Part shown: positions 1 to 5,811 of the stretch, piece after piece
Position numbering within the stretch: position 1 is the stretch's first letter
Layout: the number at the start of each line of letters is the position of its first letter
DNA from: an uncultured Chloroflexota bacterium
GTDB taxonomy: Bacteria > Chloroflexota > Limnocylindria > Limnocylindrales > Limnocylindraceae
DNA: 9,261 bases
Assembly: GCA_903820655.1 (NCBI GenBank)
Contig: CAIJIA010000004.1
Coordinates: forward strand, 1 to 9,261
Reading direction: 5' to 3'
The notes under the pieces: generated by a model
Seen by the model: only the letters and a program-made list of their open reading frames with translations
The model's database searches: none
What the model was told of the DNA's origin: nothing
Translations under genes and position numbers: made by a program

Positions 1-1
1 C

Positions 2-667
2 GCGATCACCAACCGCAGCCTCCTGGTGACTACCGCTTCGCTGGTACGCAACGGGCTGACGGTGCGACTGCCTGCCTACGGGCGAGTCGTCTTCTGGGGT
101 GTTGCGCAGCACCACTCATCGCCGAGCGAGCCATGGGCCGATCTAGCCGCGCAGGCGAACCGCGAGCTGCTGCACGATCCACTCGCTGCGATGACTGCGC
201 TCACGAACGGGGGGACCCCTGCCGCTGCGCGATCGGCGAGAATAGAGGGGCCAGCCGGCACAGCCACGACGGGGAGGAAGCGCGTGACCGAACGCAAGCC
301 CGCATCAGGAGCGCCAAAGGCTGACCCGCGACTCCTGATGACGGAGACGCCAGCACCGCCAGAGGCGGTGAGAGCGATTGCGGCACTCCTCGGCCGCGCC
401 GCCGCTCCGATCCGCCCCGAGCGCCCTGCAACCACACCGCGCCCAGCGCCAACTCCAGTGCCCGAAACGCCAGCACCCGAAGCACCGGCACCGATCGAGA
501 GCCTGCGTGACCACGAGATTCTCGTGGAGGGCGAACATAGTGATCTGATCCGTCTTGCAGATCACGAGATCGATCGAGCGAAGCGGCGTGCGAAGCGCGC
601 GCGACGGGCGGTACGTGAGGCGCTCGCCCGAATCTCTACCCCAGCGGGTGACGAACTCGGCGGGTAA
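2..667 (+). CDS. Unrecognised protein, C-terminal part (5' end outside the window)
   Basis: I do not recognise this protein. The frame is open from base 2, so it very probably continues upstream of the window. A GTG at 26 is the first possible internal start but has no Shine-Dalgarno sequence before it. Numbering from that GTG, the first 60 residues look globular, with a hydrophobic stretch around residues 16-27 (aromatic residues Tyr18, Phe23, Trp24). A Gly/Ala/Thr-rich linker follows, then a Pro/Ala-rich segment at about 126-157, and finally a highly charged Lys/Arg-rich probable helix at about 180-202. Two DHEI motifs occur near residues 162 and 179. The linker plus basic tail suggests a cytoplasmic protein that might bind nucleic acid or a partner, but this is inference. 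It ends in TAA five bases from the convergent dehydrogenase stop. The frame is favoured over antisense frames because it is the longest and is open through the edge. Confidence 0.6.
   Translation, partial: AITNRSLLVTTASLVRNGLTVRLPAYGRVVFWGVAQHHSSPSEPWADLAAQANRELLHDPLAAMTALTNGGTPAAARSARIEGPAGTATTGRKRVTERKPASGAPKADPRLLMTETPAPPEAVRAIAALLGRAAAPIRPERPATTPRPAPTPVPETPAPEAPAPIESLRDHEILVEGEHSDLIRLADHEIDRAKRRAKRARRAVREALARISTPAGDELGG
303..340. repeat. Inverted repeat, 9-bp arms with 20-bp spacer
   Basis: The arm catcaggag (303-311) is the exact reverse complement of ctcctgatg (332-340). It lies inside the unrecognised plus-strand gene, at the start of its Ala/Pro-rich part. A repeat of this size is expected about once or twice by chance in a window of this length, so a function is doubtful. 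Confidence 0.3.
511..527. repeat. 17-bp interrupted palindrome (8-bp arms, 1-bp centre)
   Basis: The arms ccacgaga (511-518) and tctcgtgg (520-527) are perfect reverse complements around a single T. The shape resembles a repressor operator, but it sits well inside a coding region, about 150 bp before the stop of the unrecognised gene. It encodes part of the first DHEI motif. I know of no regulator to assign, and chance is a fair explanation. Confidence 0.3.
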
Positions 668-672
668 GTGCG

Positions 673-2109
673 CTACTGCGGGTCGGCGAGAACGAGCAGC
701 TTGATCTCCGTCATCTCATCCATCGACCAGCGCACGCCTTCGCGACCGAGACCAGAATCCTTCACGCCGCCGTACGGCATGTTGTCGATGCGATAGGTTG
801 GCACATCGTTCACGATGACGCCGCCCACTTCGAGCTCATTGAAGGCAGTGCGTACATGCGCAAGATCGTTGGAGAAGAGTCCGCACTGCAGGCCAAAGCG
901 GCTCTCATTCACGGCGGCGATGGCTGTTGAGAAGTCGCTGAAGCGTTCGATGATCACCACGGGGGCGAAGGCCTCCTCGCTGCAGATGCGCGCATCGCGC
1001 GGAACGTTCGCCAAGATCGTTGGCGCGAAGAGTCGTGGCGTCTTGGGATCTGCAGCGGTGCCCCCGGCAATCACCTTCGCGCCAGCGGCGACCGCCTCGC
1101 TCACCCACTCCGCGGTGCGCGCCGCGGCGCCATCATCGATGAGCGGGCCAAGGTCGGTCGTCTCGCTCGCTGGGTCGCCCAGCACGAGCGTGGCGGCGCC
1201 AGCGGCGAACTGCTGCTCAAAGACGTCCGCGACCGACTCGTGCACAAAGATGCGCTGCACACTGATGCAGACCTGGCCGGCGTAGGCGAAGGAGCCAACC
1301 AGCGAGCGCTTCACCGCCCACGAAAGATCGGCGGTTGCGTCCACGATGCACGCGGCATTGCCACCAAGCTCAAGGATGACGCGCTTCTTGCCAGCACGCC
1401 CCTTCAGCGACCAGCCAACGGTGGGTGAACCAGTGAAGGAGAGCACCTTGAAGCGCTCGTCTTCGATGAGGCGATCAGCATCCGGACGCGACGTAGGGAT
1501 CACGCTGAGTCCACCAGCTGGGAGGCCGGCTTGGACGAGGATCTCTGCGACCTTCAGCATGATCAGCGGATCGGCGCTCGGCGGCTTCAACACCATGCTG
1601 CAGCCAACGGCAATGGCGGGCGCGACCTTATGGGCGGCAAGGTTCAGCGGGAAGTTGAATGGGCTAATGCCAAGCACTGGGCCAACCGGGAATCGCTGGG
1701 TGATGCCGAGGCGGCCCTTGCTCGCAGGTGCCAGGTCAAGCGGAATCGTTTCACCGATCATTCGCTCCGCCTCTTCGGCAGCGAGTCGGAAGGTCAGCGC
1801 ACCACGATCTATTTCGGCGCGTGCATCGCGGATCGGCTTCCCTGCTTCAGCAGAGAGGAGTGCCGCTAGCTCTTCGCGGCGCTCGGTGATCTTCGCTGCG
1901 GTGGTGCGCAAGATCGCGCCACGCTCCCAGGCGCCAAGCGCGCGCATCGCTTCGAATCCGGTGACGCTTCCGGCCGCTGCGCGCTCGACCTGTTCTGGTG
2001 TTGCGAGGTAGGTCGTGCCGACCAGATGGCCGTCAAAGGGCGACCGGATCTCGACGAGGTTCGGCGAGCTCTCCCATGCGCCTGCTACGAGGATCTTCTG
2101 CGGCTCCAT
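673..2109 (-). CDS. NAD(P)-dependent aldehyde dehydrogenase family protein
   Basis: A member of the non-acylating aldehyde dehydrogenase superfamily, which oxidises an aldehyde to its acid with NAD(P)+. The 478-residue length is usual for the family. With ATG at 2109 as residue 1, the landmarks are: catalytic Asn152 in the SPFNFPLN motif, cofactor-binding Lys175 (LKPPS), the GSPTVG nucleotide turn at 227-232, general base Glu247 in ELGGN, nucleophile Cys281 in YAGQVCIS, and the EEAFAP motif (Glu379) that contacts the nicotinamide ribose. All key residues are present, so the enzyme should be active. The C-terminal part (NDVPTYRIDNMPYGGVK) resembles lactaldehyde/glyceraldehyde-type members, but the substrate cannot be read from the sequence. 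The frame is open to 2280, but the extra 57 residues are Arg-rich, overlap pheA and do not look like protein, so 2109 is preferred. No Shine-Dalgarno sequence is visible. It lies 35 bp after pheA and ends in TAG, facing the plus-strand gene. Confidence 0.93.
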   Translation of the reverse strand: MEPQKILVAGAWESSPNLVEIRSPFDGHLVGTTYLATPEQVERAAAGSVTGFEAMRALGAWERGAILRTTAAKITERREELAALLSAEAGKPIRDARAEIDRGALTFRLAAEEAERMIGETIPLDLAPASKGRLGITQRFPVGPVLGISPFNFPLNLAAHKVAPAIAVGCSMVLKPPSADPLIMLKVAEILVQAGLPAGGLSVIPTSRPDADRLIEDERFKVLSFTGSPTVGWSLKGRAGKKRVILELGGNAACIVDATADLSWAVKRSLVGSFAYAGQVCISVQRIFVHESVADVFEQQFAAGAATLVLGDPASETTDLGPLIDDGAAARTAEWVSEAVAAGAKVIAGGTAADPKTPRLFAPTILANVPRDARICSEEAFAPVVIIERFSDFSTAIAAVNESRFGLQCGLFSNDLAHVRTAFNELEVGGVIVNDVPTYRIDNMPYGGVKDSGLGREGVRWSMDEMTEIKLLVLADPQ

Positions 2110-2117
2110 ATGGGGCG

Positions 2118-2123
2118 AGTCTA
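2118..2123 (-). promoter_or_regulatory. Possible -10 element for a leaderless aldehyde dehydrogenase transcript
   Basis: On the minus strand TAGACT fits the TANNNT core of a -10 element and is followed by 8 bases and then the dehydrogenase ATG. This spacing, with no Shine-Dalgarno sequence, matches leaderless starts known in several GC-rich phyla. No clear -35 is visible: the bases at the expected place are AATCAC, and they partly overlap the palindrome at 2130-2143. This is inference from a six-base match, and readthrough from pheA is an equally good explanation. Confidence 0.2.
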
Positions 2124-2129
2124 GCGGCG

Positions 2130-2143
2130 CACGCCGCGGCGTG
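2130..2143. repeat. 14-bp perfect palindrome between pheA and the aldehyde dehydrogenase gene
   Basis: The sequence cacgccgcggcgtg is its own reverse complement and fills the middle of the only sizeable gap in the operon strand, one base after the pheA stop codon. As RNA it could fold into a 5-bp GC stem with a 4-base loop, but no U-run follows, so it is not a typical intrinsic terminator. As DNA it could be an operator controlling the dehydrogenase. In GC-rich DNA it may also be accidental. Confidence 0.35.
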
Positions 2144-2144
2144 A

Positions 2145-2981
2145 TTAGAGCGCCTCGCCTCGTGGGTAACTGCCGAGGATGCGCCGCTCGAGCGTCACGT
2201 CGGCGAGCCCCTGCATCACGCCAAGAATCTCGGGCGAGTCGGCCGCGCCGTCGAGGTCGAGCCAGAAGATATACTCCCACTCCCCCACGCGATTCGGCCG
2301 CGACTCCAACTTGCTGATGTTCACGCCCGCCTTCGCAATCACCGCCAGTGCGGCAAGGAGGGTGCCCGGCTCGTTGCGCAGGCCGAGGAGCACCGTGGTG
2401 CGCGCTGGGCTCGTGGCGGCTCGAGTAACTGAGCCACCCGCTCGCTGCAGGATCCAGAAGCGCGTGCGGTTCCCCTGCACCCCTTCAATTGGGCCGGTAA
2501 GTGCTGTGAGGCCATGGATCGCAGCGGCGCGTGGCGAGAGGACGGCGGCAGCATCGCGCTCGCCGCGCTCGCGAATCATCGCTCCGGCTCCTGCAGTGTT
2601 GTAGGTGGTGAGAAGCGCCCAAGGTCGGCTGCGCAAATACTCCTCCGCCTGCGCCAGTGCCTGCGCGTGACTGTAAACACGCTCCACCTGCTCGAGCGCC
2701 ACACCTGGGAGAGCGGCGAGTACGAGGGAGACAGGCACCACCACCTCACCAACAATCTCGAGTGCGCCATCGCGCAGTAGGTCGAGCGTTTCGCGCACGG
2801 TGCCGTTGATGAGGTTCTCGATCGGCAGAACGCCGTAGCTCGCGCGCCCGTCGAGAACTGCAGAACGAACATCGCCAAATGAGGTGACGCTCAACGATGG
2901 TGCCGTAGGGCCAAAGTAGGAGAGGAGTGCATCTTCGGCGAACGCACCCGGTTCGCCGGCGTAGGCTGCTACCTCACTCAT
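2145..2981 (-). CDS. pheA: Prephenate dehydratase with C-terminal ACT domain
   Basis: Converts prephenate to phenylpyruvate, the committed step of phenylalanine synthesis in the cytoplasm. The 278-residue length matches monofunctional prephenate dehydratases, and there is no chorismate mutase domain. Catalytic-domain landmarks are YAGEPGAFAEDA at 7-18, GVLPIENLINGTV at 50-62, SHAQALAQ at 104-111, NTAGA at 128-132, and NRTRF at 171-175, which holds the conserved Thr-Arg-Phe active-site motif. The ACT domain starts at about 195, with GLRNEPGTLLAAL at 200-212 and LESRP at 225-229. The intact ESRP motif is the phenylalanine-binding signature, so feedback inhibition by phenylalanine is likely. The ATG overlaps the cimA stop as ATGA and has no Shine-Dalgarno sequence, so translation probably depends on termination of cimA. 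It is the last tightly coupled gene of an otherwise branched-chain amino acid operon, which is an unusual place for it. Confidence 0.95.
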   Translation of the reverse strand: MSEVAAYAGEPGAFAEDALLSYFGPTAPSLSVTSFGDVRSAVLDGRASYGVLPIENLINGTVRETLDLLRDGALEIVGEVVVPVSLVLAALPGVALEQVERVYSHAQALAQAEEYLRSRPWALLTTYNTAGAGAMIRERGERDAAAVLSPRAAAIHGLTALTGPIEGVQGNRTRFWILQRAGGSVTRAATSPARTTVLLGLRNEPGTLLAALAVIAKAGVNISKLESRPNRVGEWEYIFWLDLDGAADSPEILGVMQGLADVTLERRILGSYPRGEAL

Positions 2982-4639
2982 GCCGAGCGGCCGCCCGATG
3001 TGTCGCGCTCTGAACGGCGCGTGATCTCGCCGCCCTGCAGGCGCAGCGCGTACTCCAGTGAGTCGGCGAGGGCTGCTGCCGACGCCGAGATGATGTTCTC
3101 GCCGACGCCCATCGTCGACCAGGTCTCGCCATCGGCGACCGAGTCAATCACCACACGCGTCTTTGCCCCAGTCGCCGACGCGCCGTCGAGGATGCGCACC
3201 TTGTAGTCAACCAGGTGTACCGCGTCGAGTTGCGGATAAAACGCGCCGAGCGCCTTGCGTAGCGCACGGTCGAGGGCGTTGACTGGGCCGTTGCCGTCGG
3301 CGGCGGTGTGGAGGCGCTCCCCCGCCACCTCAACGCGCACGGTTGCCTCCGCTCGCCCCGCAGCGCCTTCGCGCTGCTCCACGATCACGGTGAAGTCAAC
3401 GATAGTGAACGGTGCCACGTAGTCAGGGCGATGGCGCTCAACGAGCAGTTGGAACGAGGCCTCGGCACCCTCGTAACTGGCGCCGCCCGCCTCCATCTCT
3501 TTCACAAGCGTCGAGAGGGTCTTCGAATCGAGCCCTGAGTTCGCGAGCTCCACGCCCAGTTCAGCGGCGCGACTCCCCGTATTCGCCTTGCCACCCAACT
3601 CCGAGACAACGAGGCGCCCACGGTTGCCGACCAGGGCGGGATCGATGTGTTGATAGGCGCGCGGGGTCTTCACCTGTGCGGCGCCGTGCACGCCCCCCTT
3701 GTGGGCGAAGGCCGAGCGACCAACGTACGGCTGATGGTCGTCGGGGGCGAGGTTGGCGATCTCAGCCACCTCGTGGGAGAGGCGCGAGAGGTCGGCAAGG
3801 CGCTCAGCGCCGGCGACCGTGTGCTGTGTCTTTAGGGCGAGGTTGGCGAGCAGCGAGACCATGTTTGCGTTTCCCGCACGTTCGCCGTAGCCGTTGATCG
3901 TTGCCTGCACATGGCGCACACCGGCGTCGACCGCTGCGAGCGCATTCGCCACAGCGAGCTCGGCGTCGTTATGCGTATGGATCCCCCACACGATCTCTTT
4001 TGCTGCTGCGTCGGCGGCGAGAGTGGCGCGTGCATTCTTCACGATCTCAGCCATGCGGCCGGTCAGCGTGCCGCCATTGGTGTCGCAGAGAACGAGCGTC
4101 GAGGCGCCGGCATCACGCGCAGCACGCAGCGTGTCGAGCGCGTACTCGCGATCCGCCTCAAAGCCATCGAAGAAGTGCTCGGCGTCGTAGACCATCTCGC
4201 GACCGCGATCGGCGATGTAGGCAACGCTCTCCGAGATCATCGCGAGGTTCTCGGCGCGCGACGCCTCAAGTACCGCCTCTACATGCAGGGTCCAGCTCTT
4301 GCCAAAGATCGTAACGATCGGCGTCTCGGCGTCGAGGAGCGCATTCAGGTTGGCATCGTCGCCAGGCTTGTTCGACTTATGGCGCGTGCTGCCGAAGGCG
4401 GCGAGGCGGGCGCGCTCCCAGCGAATCTTCTTCGCTGCGGCGAAGAACTCGATGTCCTTCGGGTTGGAGCCTGGCCATCCACCCTCGATCGCCAACATGC
4501 CGAACTCGTCGAGCGCGCGTGCGATGCGCAGCTTGTCTTGTAGCGAAAGGATGAGCCCCTCGCTCTGGGCGCCGTCGCGCAGGGTCGTGTCGTAGAGAAG
4601 GACCGGCTCGCGATCGACGGCGCTGCTGCTGGTGCTCAC
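2978..4639 (-). CDS. cimA: (R)-citramalate synthase
   Basis: Condenses pyruvate and acetyl-CoA to citramalate, opening the threonine-independent route to 2-oxobutyrate and isoleucine. The 553-residue protein has the DRE-TIM metallolyase motif DTTLRDGAQ at 17-25, the metal-binding HTHND at 221-225, and GYGERAGNAN at 251-260. A LeuA-type dimerisation/regulatory domain spans about 405-535 and carries DGNGPVNALDRALRKAL near 448-464. The segments EGGWPGSNPKDIEFF (52-66), YDAEHFFDG (151-159) and VLCDTNGGT (183-191) are typical of the long citramalate synthase family rather than true isopropylmalate synthase, and differ clearly from LeuA two genes upstream. The GTG start overlaps the leuB stop as GTGA. 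The Shine-Dalgarno sequence is weak, which suggests coupling to leuB. The regulatory domain makes feedback by isoleucine likely from family knowledge. Homocitrate or isopropylmalate synthase activity is a less likely alternative. Confidence 0.93.
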   Translation of the reverse strand: MSTSSSAVDREPVLLYDTTLRDGAQSEGLILSLQDKLRIARALDEFGMLAIEGGWPGSNPKDIEFFAAAKKIRWERARLAAFGSTRHKSNKPGDDANLNALLDAETPIVTIFGKSWTLHVEAVLEASRAENLAMISESVAYIADRGREMVYDAEHFFDGFEADREYALDTLRAARDAGASTLVLCDTNGGTLTGRMAEIVKNARATLAADAAAKEIVWGIHTHNDAELAVANALAAVDAGVRHVQATINGYGERAGNANMVSLLANLALKTQHTVAGAERLADLSRLSHEVAEIANLAPDDHQPYVGRSAFAHKGGVHGAAQVKTPRAYQHIDPALVGNRGRLVVSELGGKANTGSRAAELGVELANSGLDSKTLSTLVKEMEAGGASYEGAEASFQLLVERHRPDYVAPFTIVDFTVIVEQREGAAGRAEATVRVEVAGERLHTAADGNGPVNALDRALRKALGAFYPQLDAVHLVDYKVRILDGASATGAKTRVVIDSVADGETWSTMGVGENIISASAAALADSLEYALRLQGGEITRRSERDTSGGRSA

Positions 4640-5811
4640 TTCAGGCTCAACAACTGCTCCACGATGGCGTCGGTCGCCTCGCGGGTGCCAGCAAGGGTGA
4701 AGCCTGCGGCGCGAGCACCGGCGGCGTCGAGCCCTGGTGCAAGGTCGGCCGTGCGCACGCCCATGCGAATCGTGTTGGCAACAGCCTGCTCAACAGCGGC
4801 GGCGGCATCCGCGCGACCGAGCGATTCGCGGAGCAGCATCGCCGCCGAGAGGATCGTGCCGATCGGATTCGCCAGATTCTTCCCCGCAATGTCGGGGGCA
4901 GATCCGTGGATCGGCTCGTAGAGGCCGAAGGTGCCGTGGGCGGTACGTCGCGCACCGAGCGAGGCCGACGGAAGCATGCCGAGTGAACCGGCCAGCACAG
5001 CCGCCTCGTCCGAGAGGATGTCGCCGAAGAGGTTCTCAGTCACAACAACATCAAAGGTGGCTGGCCACGTTGCGAGCAGCATTGCGGTGGAGTCGACGAG
5101 TCGATGCTCCAGTTTTACATCGGGATAGTCGGCGCCAACTTCGGTGACAACCTTGCGCCAGAGGCGGCTCGTGGAGAGCACGTTCGCCTTGTCGACAGAG
5201 GTCACCGACTTTCGTCGCGTGCGCGCCAGCTCAAAGGCGATGACGGCAACGCGATGGATCTCATCCTCGTGATACGGAAGTGTGTCGATTGCGCGGCGGC
5301 CTGTTGGCGTCACCTCTTCGCCCGACGGCTTGCCGAAGTAGAGGCCACCCGTCAGTTCCCGCACCATCAGCATGTCAACGCCCTTCAGGCGCTCGGCCTT
5401 CAGCGGTGAGGCATCGGCGAGCTCTGGGTAGATCGTGACGGGACGCAGGTTGGCGAAGAGTTCGTAGCGCGTGCGAAACGCGAAGAGCGCCTGCTCCGGT
5501 CGCACGGTGCCGTTCGGGTTATCCCACTTCGGTCCACCAACCGCGCCAAGGAGCAGCGCGTCGGCTGTGTCGGCGATCTGCAGATCCTCTTCGCGAACGG
5601 CAACGCCGTACGCGTCGATGGCGCAGCCACCAGCCAAGATCTCGCGCCAGGCGAGCTTGAAGCCAAACTTCGAGCCCGCAGCGTCGAGCACGCGGCGCGC
5701 CGCCGACACAACATCCGGGCCAACCCCGTCCCCCGGACTGGGGGCGATCAGGTGATCGGCAGGACCGTCTCGCAGTGTTGAAGAGAGCGGTGCTGCGAGC
5801 GTCTCGCTCAC
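4636..5811 (-). CDS. leuB: 3-isopropylmalate dehydrogenase
   Basis: Oxidatively decarboxylates 3-isopropylmalate to 2-oxoisocaproate with NAD+ in leucine synthesis. Enzymes of this family also take erythro-3-methylmalate, which is needed after CimA, so one LeuB can serve both pathways here. The 391-residue protein shows GAVGGPKWDN at 89-98, the substrate-binding RTRYELFANLRP at 113-124, RELTGGLYFG at 151-160, SVDKANVL at 205-212 with catalytic Lys208, and the metal aspartates Asp240, Asp264 and Asp268 in VDSTAM and NLFGDILSDEA. YEPIHGSAPDIAGK and NPIGTILSAAM follow at about 298-325. About 20 N-terminal residues precede the first strand, so a later start is possible, but the GTG at 5811 forms the same GTGA overlap with leuA as its neighbours do. 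The motif SPGDGVGPDV replaces the usual LPGDGIGPEV, a mild substitution. A GAGG lies about 11 bases upstream. Confidence 0.95.
   Translation of the reverse strand: MSETLAAPLSSTLRDGPADHLIAPSPGDGVGPDVVSAARRVLDAAGSKFGFKLAWREILAGGCAIDAYGVAVREEDLQIADTADALLLGAVGGPKWDNPNGTVRPEQALFAFRTRYELFANLRPVTIYPELADASPLKAERLKGVDMLMVRELTGGLYFGKPSGEEVTPTGRRAIDTLPYHEDEIHRVAVIAFELARTRRKSVTSVDKANVLSTSRLWRKVVTEVGADYPDVKLEHRLVDSTAMLLATWPATFDVVVTENLFGDILSDEAAVLAGSLGMLPSASLGARRTAHGTFGLYEPIHGSAPDIAGKNLANPIGTILSAAMLLRESLGRADAAAAVEQAVANTIRMGVRTADLAPGLDAAGARAAGFTLAGTREATDAIVEQLLSLK

Noticed and set aside
76..435. Minus-strand open frame of 119 codons opposite the unrecognised gene
   Set aside because: Shorter than the plus-strand frame and of Ala/Ser/Arg-rich shadow composition. 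It remains possible only if the plus-strand gene proves false.
347..477. Direct repeat acgccagcacc at 347-357 and 467-477
   Set aside because: It encodes the recurring Thr-Pro-Ala-Pro of the low-complexity linker, so it reflects composition rather than a separate element.
1346..2011. Plus-strand open frame of 221 codons opposite the aldehyde dehydrogenase
   Set aside because: Ser/Arg/Ala-rich translation without motifs; the dehydrogenase on the other strand has every catalytic residue.
2110..2280. 57-residue N-terminal extension of the aldehyde dehydrogenase overlapping pheA
   Set aside because: The extension is Arg-rich, out of frame with pheA, and absent from the family's usual length. 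The ATG at 2109 gives a standard 478-residue enzyme.
3911..4543. Plus-strand open frame of 210 codons opposite cimA
   Set aside because: Shadow of cimA; no domain signature, and no ribosome site was seen that would favour it.
5764..5782. Segment TLRDG near the LeuB N-terminus resembling the LeuA/CimA motif DTTLRDG
   Set aside because: It is in the variable N-terminal leader of LeuB, lacks the preceding Asp and any barrel context, and is most likely coincidence.
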